Origin: Ariolimax columbianus
Taxonomy: Eukaryota > Mollusca > Gastropoda > Stylommatophora > Arionidae
Direction: 5' to 3'
DNA length: 64,000 nt
NCBI GenBank assembly: GCA_036924085.1
Contig: JAVGWX010000019.1
Coordinates: forward strand, 11,704,196-11,768,195
Shown: one piece after another, positions 42,955-53,854 of the stretch
Position numbering within the stretch: the stretch's first letter is position 1
How the letters are laid out: the number at the start of each line of letters is the position of its first letter
Position numbers and translations under genes: made by a program
Notes under the pieces: model-generated
Database searches by the model: none
Seen by the model: only the letters and a program-made list of their open reading frames with translations
Told to the model about the DNA's origin: nothing

Positions 42955-43205
42955 TTGTTCACTGTAGGACTTCTTCTGCGTCCGTTCTGAAACGGTTGTA
43001 GTTTACAGTCAGTCTGCGATATCTGCGCCTTTTGGTCAACACTTCGAATTTCAGTAGTGCATCTCTGGGAACGGGTTTGCCTTTCCTCTTCGATCCCTAG
43101 TTTCTTAGCAAGGCTGCATAGTTGCAGACCGTTTTCAGGGCCGCCACTTTAAGGCAGAACAGAGTCTTGGTCGGTTATGGGCCACTGACATTGATTCAGA
43201 CAGCC
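42955..43205 (-). mobile_element. SINE1 copy, 3' portion
   Basis: The minus strand ends GAACGGACGCAGAAGAAGTC. Upstream are ACTGTAAACTACAACCG, GCGCAGATATCGCAGACTGA, a diverged GAAGTCGGATG equivalent and AAACGGTCTGCAACTATGCA. It lies only about 150 bp from the plus-strand SINE1, in inverted orientation. Confidence 0.75.
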
Positions 43206-43587
43206 GTCTACCAATTTCTGGCTGCCTGCTGTCAGCTCATTTCCTTATACATTTTTGGCCTCTGGTATAGGACCATCTTTATCCTATTGTAAGGGACCCT
43301 CTGCAATGGTATTCATATGCTCCGTGGGGAGTGAAATGTAAAGGGAATGAAAATAATAGGTAATTTCAACATCGACTGCTTATCATTACTTACTGTTCCC
43401 AAGACATGCTTATTGAAAGTGTGCCCTCCAGATATGGTTACCAAGTTGGGCCTGAAGCTCTGGCTATTGATTAAATGTTGATTGTGCCTGGAAGTGGTTC
43501 AGTGTATTTTAGGCATCTTATTAAGTTTAGGAGAACTCAGGGCTTTATTCGGTGAGGGTTTTTGCCAATTTTACATTGTTCTTAGAA

Positions 43588-43597
43588 AGATAGATGT

Positions 43598-43652
<55 letters not shown>

Positions 43653-43818
43653 TATAGATAGATAGATAGATAGATAGAAAGATAGATATATAGATAGATA
43701 GATAGACAGACAGACTGATATATAGATAGATAGATAGATAGATAGATAAATATATAGATAAATAGATAGATAGATATATAGATATATAGATAGATAGATA
43801 GATACATAGATACATATA
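43588..43818 (+). repeat. (GATA)n microsatellite
   Basis: About 230 bp of GATA/GATATA repeats with GACA interruptions. It leaves Tyr/Ser/Ile-only frames open on the minus strand, which are not genes. Confidence 0.98.
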
Positions 43819-43819
43819 T

Positions 43820-44930
43820 GGATAGTTAGAGAGACTGATAGAGGGACAGATAGAAGGACGGATAGATGGAGAGATAGAGCGGTATACCGATTTGTATATA
43901 TATATATAGAGGGAGAAAGAGAGAGGGACAGGCAGACAGATAGATCATGAAACTAAATACAGCTGGATAGACTGAATCTATGTGCTACTGAACAGCGCAC
44001 CTCGTATTGTCACCTTGAGAACTTAACGGTCTAGCCACATTGCCACTCAAACTCTCTTAGGAAAGGTATTCATGAAGCAGCCACAGCCGTCGAGAAAGGA
44101 TGTTAAAGAACGGATTGAAAGATGAAGGTGGTGAATCTGTTGTCGTTGCCGTGCCTTTCCTAGTTGTTAGTCAGGTACCCATTTACAGCTGTATCGATCA
44201 AGTTGTGTTGTTGTCCTGGAGCTAATTTTGAACTATGTCCATGGAGTAGGAAGCGCCCTAATTACTCACCCACAGGGTACAAAAGACATTCATTACACGA
44301 CATATCTACAAGCACTTAACACGTTCACCTCACTTCGTGGGACCTCTTTAAGCTTCGAGCTTTTAATCTGTTTAGAGGACCCAGGGTGCAACAAGTTATT
44401 AAAAATGGAAACCAGGTTGTTGATTAGAGCAACAACCACTGTCAACAGTCTATAAGGAAGAGCAACAGAAGAAAACACGTCAGTACTTGAGGGAAAGTAA
44501 GCGGCTGTCATTTTCTTTCGCTAGGATGTTTACACTGTAGCAATTATGGGGGATCAGCTCGGTGAAAAAGGTTGATTATTTTCGGAGTACATTAGACAGG
44601 CGCAGGAGAGAGGGAGGGCGGGGAGAGAAGGGATACGTGGATGTCATAATAAGGGGGAATTAGAAATTCAATTTCCGAATATTATGGGTGGAAGAAAAAG
44701 AAATGATAATTTGAAAGCCAGAGTTAGGGAAAGGGAGATTAGTTAGATATGAAGGGAGTTTTCAGAAAGGTATTTTATGGCATTATACGTTGTTCCGTGT
44801 TGTTTCCAGCTGGGGACATTACGAGGAGAAGTCTGAGATAATTTACTGCGGTTTTTCACCTTTACAGGTCTCAGACAATGGCATTAAAAGCTTGCGCAAA
44901 ATATCTGGATTTGGTTCATGACACATTCCG
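43820..44930. other. Intergenic DNA
   Basis: GGTACCCATTTACAGCTG at about 44174 recurs loosely near 40305 and 54121, probably a shared old repeat. No gene was recognised. Confidence 0.4.
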
Positions 44931-44934
44931 ATTT

Positions 44935-45122
44935 GTCCTGGGCCAACTCAAGATTTGTCGTGGACCGACTCAAGATTTGTCGTGGACCAACTCAAGATTG
45001 TCGTAGACCAACTCAACATTTGTCGTGGACCGACTCAAGATTTGTCGTGGATCGACTCAAGATTTGTTGTGGATCGACTCAAGATTGCCGTGTACTGTAC
45101 CGACACAAGATTTGTCGTGGAC
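44935..45122 (+). repeat. 22-bp minisatellite, about 8 copies
   Basis: The unit is CAAGATTTGTCGTGGACCGA then CT, with occasional short units (CAAGATTGTCGTAGACCAACT). Confidence 0.92.
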
Positions 45123-45854
45123 CCACAACAGTCGTCCTTGATCCTTCCAGATGCGGGCACTGCATCCAAGCTTGTCATCGTTCCATCGATCCCTCCAGAC
45201 TCGTGGACCCTCAGATAGACGCGTAGACACTCTGCGTATTTGTTCGTTCATCACGAATGATTTAGGTCGCTCACTCCATTCATTTATTTTTCTGTGGATA
45301 GGTATGTGTTGGGCTTTATGTTCGGAGGGGACTGAGTTGCCGGACTCCAATCTCGTCATAAACCGTCTCCAGATTTGTGGAGCGTCTCCGGAATCGTATA
45401 CCTTCCAATACTCGCAGTTGACTCCTTTCAACTCCTTTCAGGGTCTGTGACTCTCTTCCTACTCATCCAACGCTTGTCATGCTTGTCCCAACGCAGCAGA
45501 GTATTAAGTTGCTCGAGCCTAGCCTGTTAAACAGAAACCCCTTCTCTAGGCTACGTCCAGCTGACACCAGAGCTGGGACCTGCATAGAGGCATCTGCCCC
45601 TGTAAAAGTACAGCTCGAATAAGAAATGAGCAGATCATTGTGATTTGATCTCAACATTCAATTGTTCACATAGAAACTGTGCTACTATGTGGCGCTGTTT
45701 GAGTGGATTATGGAAGAATTATATCACCTAATGTTAGAAAACACGCTGGAGAATACGTTCCTTTCACAAGAGTCATGGGGAGACACTAAACATTAAACGT
45801 TGCTTTTCAAAAATGTAGCAGCTACCTAGCTGCCTTGATTCCCTGTGTGAACTC

Positions 45855-47585
45855 AGGGGCCCATGTTTCAGCCTGATCCTGGAAAGCCCTACAACGAACC
45901 AAACATCACTGTACAGAGGCAACGCCTACACGTGTTTGACAGCTTCACGTACACTGGAACTGGAAACTGTGAATAGGCTCAACATCTCCAAGCTATAAAA
46001 TAAGACACATGCACATACCTTTATCAGGAACCTGGACTGACGAGAGAGCAGCCCCTACTGGGCAACTGTAGAAGTTAGATGGGTTGTTATCAGAAATACA
46101 ATCTACCTCTCTGTAATGAGTGCTTGGGTCATTTGACTAGTAGTAGAAATGACTCGTTCGACGAAAGAGATGCAAGAACCTGCTTGATGAAATCACCGTT
46201 TGTTCTCAATTTTCTGATGCAACCCCTCCTAATCATCCTAAAAGATCCATTCAACAACACACGCCAAGTTGTGCAAAACAGGTTCCGGTCCATGCAGGAC
46301 GCCTGGTTCACCACTGGGCTGTAGAGATTCATAGGTATGCTCGAGCCGATTATACTGTGCCCTCGGTTCCATCACTCATTAACGTTGTAAGTGCTGACAA
46401 AACGGCTTGATTGACCAAAAAGATTAAGATTCTAGAAGGCTTAAGCGCAGTCTTTTAAAACCCTCTTGAACTGCCCGACCATCATCAGCGCACACGCCAT
46501 AGCGAGCATGAAACAGACTACTATTTACCAGGGACTTGACCTCAAGTCCAACCGAAGTAGAGGTCAGAAAAGTTATCATATCGATGTCCACTGGAAAGAC
46601 TGTCGGGTCTGATGCAATCACGACAGAGATTTACCATCTAGAGGACCCTGTGCTTCTTCAGGAACTGAGTACACTCTTTCTTTGGATTTGTAAAAGCCTT
46701 GAAAGTTCTACAGGAGATGAAAAACATACAGTTGTAGGGCAACAGTTAATCCGGAGAATTACAGATGTATCTCAAGGCTGTTATTTGCGGGCAGAATTCA
46801 TTCCTATGTGCTGCTTACCCGCCTGTCTGGTAACATTGAGCATGGTTTACTCCCAGAGAGAGTGGATTTCGAGCAGGTTGGAAGACGGTGAACATGATAT
46901 ATGCAGCCCGTCAACTACAAGACAAATGTCAAGAACAGCAATGTAATCTGCACACAGTGTTTGTGGATCTGACCAAAGTTTTTGACACCGTCAATGGGAG
47001 AAAGGTGGGGGGGGGGGGGGGGGTGCTCATGGCAAATCATGGCGAAATTCAGCTGTCCCAGCAGATTCATTGCTGTTGACCGCAATATCATGATATGTTA
47101 GCTCGTGATCTACACGAACCAGGATTGTCTCTTACCTTTTCAGTCACCACCGGTTTCAAACAGTGTCGTATGCTGGCACCGCCCCTTGTTAGCTGGTCTT
47201 TGCAGCAATGTTCACTGATTATGTCTATGGCGCTGCTACTGTCATTGCACATCAGGTACAGGACACAAGGTCAGCTGTTTATCCCGGGGAGCATAACATC
47301 CTACACCACGAGAGAGTGAGGTCACGATCTTTGATCTCCTCCTATTCGTGGACGATTGTGCCCGTAACACTTGCCCAGAACATGATCTGCAGAACACCAT
47401 GATTGAGTTTTCGGCACGTGCAGCGACTTTGATCTTGCGACCAACACTAGGAAAACGGAGATACTCTTCCAGCCTGCCCCTGTGAAGCCGTACATCGAAC
47501 CAAACATTACTGTACAAAACCAACGTCACCAGGCAATCGTTTACTTCAAATACCTAGGCAGTACCCGCTCCAGAGTAGCGACTAT
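45855..47585 (+). mobile_element. RTE-like non-LTR RT relic, N-terminal and catalytic part
   Basis: Blocks in order: an isolated PGKPYNEPNITVQRQRLHVF fragment (about 45875-45940); the pre-RT linker RQVVQNRFRSMQDAWF (about 46255-46310); KTVGSDAITTEIYHL (about 46590-46640); IYAARQLQDKCQEQQCNLHT and VFVDLTKVFDTVN (motif A, about 46890-46995); a poly-G run at about 47006-47021; TTGFKQCRMLAPP (motif B region, about 47145-47190); FVDDCA (motif C, about 47345-47362); PVKPYIEPNITVQNQRHQAI and YFKYLGST (about 47480-47570). Multiple frameshifts and stops. The duplicate of the PYIEPNITVQ block at 45.87 kb shows rearrangement. Confidence 0.82.
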
Positions 47586-47842
47586 AAACTGTAAGGTCAA
47601 CAAGAGGACTGTTAAGGCAAGCTCTGCGTTTAGAGGCTCCAAGCAAACTATTAATTGTAAGGTCAACAATAGGACTGTTAAGGCGAGCTCTGCGTGTAGA
47701 GGCTCCAAGCAAACTATTAATTGTAAGGTCAACAACAGGACTGTTAAGGCGAGCTCTGCGTTTAGAGGCTCCAAGCAAACTATTAATTGTAAGGTCAACA
47801 ACAGGACTGTTAAGGCAAGCTCTGCGTTTAAAGACTTCAAGC
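47581..47842 (+). repeat. 66-bp in-frame minisatellite in the RTE-like RT, four copies
   Basis: GTAAGGTCAAC occurs at 47591, 47657, 47723 and 47789, an exact 66-bp (22-codon) period. Each unit encodes TINCKVNNRTVKASSAFRGS then KQ, which is the single conserved helix after the YLGST block in this RT family. The frame stays open for 147 codons (47482-47925), then leaves the family text. Confidence 0.95.
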
Positions 47843-47929
47843 AACTATCTGGAATCGACAAGGCATCAGTGTCTCCCCCCACCCCCAACGTAACAGTGTA
47901 TGAAATGAAGTGTTATCCACTTTGATGTA

Positions 47930-49110
47930 TGCCTTTTTGAATATGCACAGTGTTTAGCAGACATTCCAGACTCTCAATTTGGAAGGGGGTACAGAAGAGT
48001 TGGTACATAGACTCATTGAGAGTGTCCCTGAAACGCTTGAATATTGTTGTAATCTCCTGGGAGTTGCATCCACGCAACCGTATCGCATTTGGAGCGCTAA
48101 TATCACAGAAGATGCTCAGATCGCAGAGAGAAACGCCATCGCAGAAGCACAACGAAAGCGTGCATGCCGAAATAACAAAACGCACGACAACTCCACAGCT
48201 GACTCCCTACGTGTGTTCCACGTCACAGGGTGTGCTGTTGCAGAATTGATCTTTAAAGTCATGAGAGAACACATTTCGCAGCAAACGTCTGATGCTGTCG
48301 ATATCTTCGTTATTGATGGGCGACTACTATTATTATTATTATTATTGTTATGATTATTACACTGATAGTAACCTCATCAGAGAAGTGAATATATATTAGT
48401 TCCACAACAGGATTGTCAAGACAAGTGCTGCTTTTGAAAAACTACGAGCATCTGATTGAGACGGCAAGAAATGAGTGTTGTTCAAAACATCAACGTGTAT
48501 CGTGCTGTTGTGCGAATGATTCTTACGTGTGCATGCGAAACATTGACAGTATATAGCAGGCGTGTCAAGAAACAACCTTTTCTACGCAAGTTGCCTCCAC
48601 AGGCTGCTTATGTTTGGTTTTCAGGATCGAGTGCATATCTCTGTACTTCACAGGAGGCTAAGACTCTCTGACATCCATACACTGCTGCAGATTGACCAGA
48701 TGAGATGGCCTGGACATGTTGTTCGTATACTAGTTGACCGTCTCCCTAGACCACGATTGTACATTGAGCTCAGGACAGGCAAGCATTGATAGGGCGATGG
48801 GGGATGCAGAAAAAATCATACAGACAGTGCAATAGTTTCTTTGAAACGTCTGTACATTGATGTGCCCGTAAGCTGCTAGTTCAGAACTGCTTAGCCTGGC
48901 GCACTGCCAATACACAGATTGTTCGCATCGATAAGCAGACAATCATTACAGAGGAACAGGAAAATCGGGTTGCACAAAAGGACAGAATGTAAGATGAACG
49001 AGATATTAAACCTGTCCACGTGTGTCGTTCGTCCAGTAGACTGTAGCGCTCAGGTCGGATTGCACTTAATGCGGTCAGATCTGAATACATCTGACGCTGT
49101 TGTAATCTTC
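47930..49110 (+). mobile_element. RTE-like RT C-terminal pieces, out of order
   Basis: 47950-48290 holds the family's tail (ESVPETLEYCCN, then AERNAIAEAQRKRACRN and an LRVFH---C finger remnant). It is followed at 48405-48790 by sequence that should precede it: NRIVKTSAAFEKLR, NVYRAVVRMILTCACETLTV, then IHTLLQIDQMRWPGHVVR and LYIELRTGKH. A second tail-like end (VDCSAQVGLHLMRSD) lies at about 49035-49080. Either two copies are joined or one has been rearranged. All are broken by frameshifts. Confidence 0.75.
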
Positions 49111-49258
49111 GCTTGCTATGTATAGCTAGTTGTATTGGTTTGGCTATTAGCCGTCAGTTTTGGAGAGCCGCATCCCGTACTGGGAGAAGGGATGAGGAAG
49201 ACATACAGGTAAATAAGCTTATGGAAGAAGTTAACTGGGCCACACCTGTTAGTAATTT

Positions 49259-49632
49259 GTTTCTTCTTCTTCTTCTTCCTCGTTCGTTCTCAATCTCCCA
49301 CTTCCAAACCCTGAAAGGGCTTAAGTAGCAGAATGTAGTCCAGAGAACGGAATGCGTTGTGTCGTAGTTTACAGTATGGCTGCGATATTTGCACCTTTCG
49401 GTCCAACACATCCGACTTCAGCAAGCATTATTTTAGTTCCGGGTTAGCATTCCCTCTTCAATCCCTTCTCCTTAGCCAGTCTGCCCTGCTGCAGCCTGTT
49501 ATCCAGGATCACCGCGTGGAGGTGTAGAAGGGTCTTGGCAGCTATGGTTCGCTGGCCCTGACGCTAGCAGTCAGCTATGGGTTTCTAACAACTGCAGCTC
49601 ATGTGCTGCTCAGCATCTTGATCCCGTAATTT
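49259..49632 (-). mobile_element. SINE1 copy, nearly complete, with GAA tail
   Basis: On the minus strand the 3' end is GGGAGATTGAGAACGAACGA then GGAAGAAGAAGAAG. Upstream are TACGACACAACGCATTCCGT, GAAAGGTGCAAATATCGCAG, TGCTGAAGTCGGATGTGTTG, GGATAACAGGCTGCAGCAGG and CATGAGCTGCAGTTGTTAGA. The tRNA-like head is truncated at about 49632 (TACGGGATCAAG). It is highly similar to the 42.4 kb copy in the body. Confidence 0.85.
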
Positions 49633-50440
49633 GTTTCGACCATTCGCATTTAATATGGCTATCTTTTTGAGTTTAAAAAAATAAATAATGGGAACAATGT
49701 GGCGATTGTTTATTTTGATGAGAAAGCGAAACGAATTAGAAAAGTTGTTGTGCATGCCCAAAATGAGTAATACTACTATATTGTGAGTCCTGAAAAGGAC
49801 GTTGAATGTCGGCTTGCATCGGCTTTTCTCACATCCCGAGCATTCTGATTAAGGTGGACTGGGTTCTTCAGGCGGTTATGCATGGCTTGGCTTTATCTGC
49901 ATGTCGCTCACTACTATGGGGATAACATCGATCACACACTCCGTTAGCCATGTTGCCAAGAAAAACAGCTCGTTTCCAGGGAGAACTATAAGGAAGACAA
50001 GCCTTGAGGTCATCACGAATTAACAAAAACAGAAGTACATTTTTTACAAATTTAAACTTCTTCATAAAACAGCCTAACATACACTAATTGTTATGTAAAT
50101 TGACACAACAAATAAATAAATACGGCGGGTATCGAAGTGAAACGACAACTGGAATATAACTACAGTTGCTATTTTTAATACAATGTGGTCATTTCCACGC
50201 TCCTTCGTCAATGGCGCGAAAACATCGGATTAGACGGTTCAGTGTTGATGTTCAATCGTGCGATAATGGGTAATTTTTATGCTCTTATCACGTGAGGCAG
50301 AGTATGCTTAAGTAATTGATGTTTTCTGCTGCTGGTTTGTGTCAACATAATGTCCATCAGACGCTTGAGTGAACATGTAAGGTTTTACTTTGGTAGCAGA
50401 CGTGTCTGGAGCTAGTTTGTGCCAAGCTAATGTCGTTTGT
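49633..50440. other. Intergenic DNA including a second dispersed-repeat copy
   Basis: 49788-49945 matches 38099-38262 (CCTGAAAAGGACGTTGAATG, TCACATCCCGAGCATTCTGA, TTATCTGCATGTCGCTCACT). The remainder is AT-rich and unassigned. Confidence 0.6.
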
Positions 50441-50775
50441 GTCAAGCTAATGTCGTTTGTGCACGTTGATGTCGTACTGACGTTTGTGTTAAGATAATGT
50501 CATAATGATGTTTGTGCCCAGGTAATGTCGTAATGACGTTTGTGTCCAGGTAATGTAATGATGTTTGTGTGTACATGTAATGTCGTAATGATGTTTGTGT
50601 CCAGGTAATGTCGTAATGATGTTTGTGTCCAGGCAATGTCGTAATGATGTTTATGTACATGTAATGTCGTATTGAAGTTTATGTACAGGTAATGTCGTAA
50701 TGATGTTTGTGTACATGTAATGTCATAATGATGTTGGTGTACAGGTAATGTCGTAATCATGTTTGTGTCCACGTT
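50440..50775 (+). repeat. 28-bp minisatellite, about 12 copies
   Basis: The unit is TGTCGTAATGATGTTTGTGT then CCAGGTAA; spacing is 28 bp where intact (50581 to 50609). Variants include GTACATGTAA and GTACAGGTAA. Less regular copies (AAGCTAATGTCGTTTGTG) precede it from about 50415. Confidence 0.93.
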
Positions 50776-51029
50776 TCAGTCTTCAGTTATAAATGGGTAC
50801 CTGTATTACTGTTAATAGAAAAATAGACAGCGATGAAGGGTAGTCGTCATTTCTAATACAATAGAAATGTGATCTAATCGATCTATACAATGTATGACTA
50901 CCAAACGCAGTGCCCGACCCAACACTACCCAAAATTGCATAAACTGACAGAGCACAAAGAACACATAAGAGATGCTGTCACGCGTTTGAAAATACTTTGA
51001 TTCCCTAGTTTTAACATAACATTATTATT

Positions 51030-51178
51030 TTTCTTTCGTGTTGCTTTATAAGGTGCATTTTACTTAATTTTGCGCCGTACAGACCACTACATCCGAATTT
51101 GTTACACAGTTCATATCGATTAGTTTCCTGTAGGGGTAGGACATTACTCTGTCATGAATCCGATCAGGTGCACGTTTT
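51030..51178 (-). mobile_element. SINE2 copy, degraded 3' part
   Basis: Plus-strand text TTTTGCGCCGTACAGACCAC, TACATCCGAATTTG, TTAGTTTCCTGTAGG parallels the SINE2 copy at 12.9 kb (TTTTGCGCCTGTCGGTCCAG, TGCATCCGAGTTCGG, TCTGGTTCCTCCTGG). Confidence 0.6.
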
Positions 51179-51379
51179 GTCTGTGAGTCGTCCCTCAATC
51201 CACTGCGTCCCTCCCCCGTCCTGGAGAGCTATTTAATGTTCGTTGTATGTGTGGTCTCAACGCCAGAAATTTAAGTTATTACATTGCCATGAAATTCAGC
51301 CTGTACGGTCTCTTAGATCAACACAAACCTCTGACACTTTGAGGCATTGACATCCTCTACGCCATCTGTATCACTAAGG

Positions 51380-51628
51380 GGATGCCGTGGGCTAGTGGTT
51401 CAGTGGCACGGCTCACAACCCGAAGGTGCTGTGTTCGATCTCCATCACAGCACCGGCCGTTACCGCGGAGAAACAAACCTTTAGAAAATGCAGAAGGAAG
51501 CAGACCCTTACAAAAAATGCATGCTGAAGTCGGATGCACTGGGCCGACAGGCGCACAATGAAAAAAACACAGGGTAACGCACTCCGTCTTGGGGAATATA
51601 TAAATAAAGCGAACGAAAAGAAAAAACA
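51380..51628 (+). mobile_element. SINE2 copy, near full length
   Basis: The tRNA-like head has an A box at GTGGGCTAGTGGTTCAGTGG and a B box at GTGTTCGATCTCCATC. The body has GCACCGGCCGTTACCGCGGA, TGCTGAAGTCGGATGCACTG and GGCCGACAGGCGCA. The A-rich end is AAGCGAACGAAAAGAAAAAA. It is the reverse-complement partner of the 12.85-13.11 kb copy. Confidence 0.82.
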
Positions 51629-51629
51629 A

Positions 51630-52135
51630 ATCTGTATCACATTTATCATCTATATCATCTATTTTATGTCCTCTAATTATACCATCATCATCTTTGGTGT
51701 CTCAGTCTCTGTTGACCATGCGCGTTGTGACCTGTTAGTTTTGTCCACCTCTGTTTCTTGTATTTCGACACTGTCTGTTATGGCTGTAAAGGTCGACAAG
51801 TCCCTGTCACAGATCGTTCAAACATGCTGGGGAGGTGGTGTTCTCCGATCTATTTAGTCTTTCTCTGCAGCCATAATGCTTCTAAAAGTATCACAATTTA
51901 ATATGCCTCTTCCAACTGACTGTCTCCAACCGGTTCAATCCTGAGCAAAAGTTTTCAAACTTCCGACTGGGATTTGACATCTATATGATCCATATCCGCT
52001 AGATCATATATATCATGCATATCCTCTCATCATCATCAAGTAGCATGTCTTTTATAGAACGTCGCTCTCATCACAGTCTGTCTGAAAAAAACTCGTTTAT
52101 TTGCCAAAACTCCACCCTTCGCCACAGTACTTACT
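51630..52135. other. Intergenic DNA
   Basis: No domain or repeat was recognised. The ORF at 51534-51857 starts inside SINE2 and is not credible. Confidence 0.45.
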
Positions 52136-52139
52136 TACT

Positions 52140-53418
52140 TTCCGTGTCCAAACATCATGTCACACAGAATCCGTCCAGTATTCAGCAACTTGAACAACCT
52201 TGTTGTTCGCCTCTATCATGTCGTTCATGTTACAGGTTTCAGGGAGGTTGTGGCAGGTCATCAGATGATCTTGGTCCTGAACTGCGCCGCATTTGCATGT
52301 GTCGACATCTAAGTATCCCCATTTTTTCAAGTTCACTCTGCATCTTGAGACACCAGTTCGAAGTCTGTTCATTGCCTTCCACACAGCGTAGGGTGGTGTC
52401 CAGGTTCAGCCTCTTCCTTGAGCTCTATCCATGGATCCTCCATTGTTTCGAGCTACCTCTCGATGCGTCAACTTACGGGCTTGTCTAGATGGTCTCTGTC
52501 GATTTTAAGAAATGGTGTCTTGATTTAAGTCTTGTTGCTTGTTCCTGATGGCCTAACATCGGATGTCTAGGGTCGTTTTCCTGTTTCCCTCGTTCGATTT
52601 CCGCAGCTACACCTCTTCTTATATCAGGTGGTGCAATGCCAATTAAGGGATATATTTTGTTTGTGTGGGTGGGTTTAAGGCACCCAGATACTATCCTGCC
52701 CATCTAGTTCACTGCTGTATCAACTTGTTTTGCATTGGCGGAGTTTTTCCAGACTGGGGCTGCATATTCAGCTGTGGAAAGGCACAGGGAAATCTCTGAT
52801 GTGCGTAAGACTGATGGCTGAGCACCCCATGTTGTGCCAGTCAATTTTCGGATAATGTTGTTTCTTGCACGTACTTTACGCTTTGTCTCCTGACAGTGTG
52901 TCATATAGGATAATGTGCGATACAACTTTACACCCAGGTATTTGGAAGCCGGGCAGTGTTCAAGATCCGTAGTTCTCTGTTTGCCTTTCTGTTCTTGAGA
53001 TGATAGGCGCATACCTGAGTTTTGCTAGGGTTGGGTTTTAGGTAGTTTTCCCGATAATACTCTGCGAGGTCATTCAGCGAGCGTGTTAATTTACCTTCTA
53101 CCTCCTCGAAGCTATTAGCCTGAGCAGCGACTGCTGTGTCATCGGAGTATATACATTTCCTTGTGTTTGTATCCATAGGTTAGTCATTGGTATAGATGTT
53201 GTATAGCATGGGAGCAAGAACACTTCCTTGAGCCAGGCCATTGGTTTGATTTTGCCATCTGCTCTCTTTGTTCCCCAAGGTTACATAGAATCGCCTGTTT
53301 TAAAGTACGCATTTGATTATGTTAGACAGGCGCCAGTCTTTAGTCATGCTGTATACCTTTGCATGCAACCTACGATGATTTACTGTGTCGTAGGCAGCGT
53401 TTAGTTCTATATCCGCCC
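52140..53418 (-). mobile_element. Jockey-like non-LTR RT relic
   Basis: Blocks in order on the minus strand: AAYDTVNHRRLHAKVYSMTK (motif A, Asp in YDTV), NRRFYVTLGN, LAQGSVLAPMLYNIYTND (motif B), CIYSDDTAVAAQ (motif C, with S in place of the usual A), YYRENYLKPNPSKTQVCAYH, KYLGVKLYRTLSYMTHC, RARNNIIRKLTGTTWGAQPS, YAAPVWKNSANAKQVDTA, GIAPPDIRRGVAAEIERGKQ, and near the end MNRLRTGVSRCRVNLKKWGY with CKCG...H...C. This is a well-known animal Jockey-like arrangement. A few stops and frameshifts are present, yet long blocks remain readable, so it is younger than the RTE-like relics. Confidence 0.88.
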
Positions 53419-53850
53419 CAGTCATACCCATGCATTCCTGGATATCTTTGTGCCATCGTCTTCTTGGTCTACCCCTTCCTCTTTTGCCTGGCACTATACC
53501 TTCCATCATTGTTCTCTCGAGACCGTTGTGCCTCTTGATGTCACCAAAGTATTTGCATTTTCTAGACAAAATGGAAATGATAAACCAGTTCTCCTCTATG
53601 CTCAACTCTTGCTGAATGTCTATATTTGTCTTTTTCTCTGTCCAGTGTATTCTGAGGATCTTTCTGTAACATTTTGACTCGCAGGATTCGATTCTTTGTC
53701 TGGAAGTTCTGGTAATCGTCCATGATTTGCAGACATAAATTGCCACAGGAAAAACACAGGCTCTCAAGACTTTTACTGTTATCATTTTGTTGGTTCTCTG
53801 CCATAATTTCTTCAGGCTCTTCAGTCTCTGTATGGCCATGGCTATGCATA
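53419..53850 (-). mobile_element. RTE-like RT C-terminal relic fused in frame to the Jockey-like RT
   Basis: A single 179-codon minus frame (53839-53300) starts with NKMITVKVLRACVFPVAIYV, SCESKCYRKILRIHWTEKKT, KYFGDIKRHNGLERTMMEGI and GKRGRGRPRRRWHKDIQECM, an RTE-like C-terminus. It then switches at about 53418 to AAYDTVNHR of the Jockey-like RT. The open fusion is coincidental: two different elements joined at a breakpoint. The RTE part lacks its catalytic domain. Confidence 0.82.
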
Positions 53851-53854
53851 TCTT

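Noticed and set aside
43571..43818. Tyr/Ile/Ser ORFs on the minus strand resembling membrane proteins
   Set aside because: Pure (GATA)n microsatellite translation.
46980..47025. Poly-G run as a G-quadruplex regulatory site
   Set aside because: It is a simple mononucleotide expansion inside a dead RT relic; no promoter or gene nearby.
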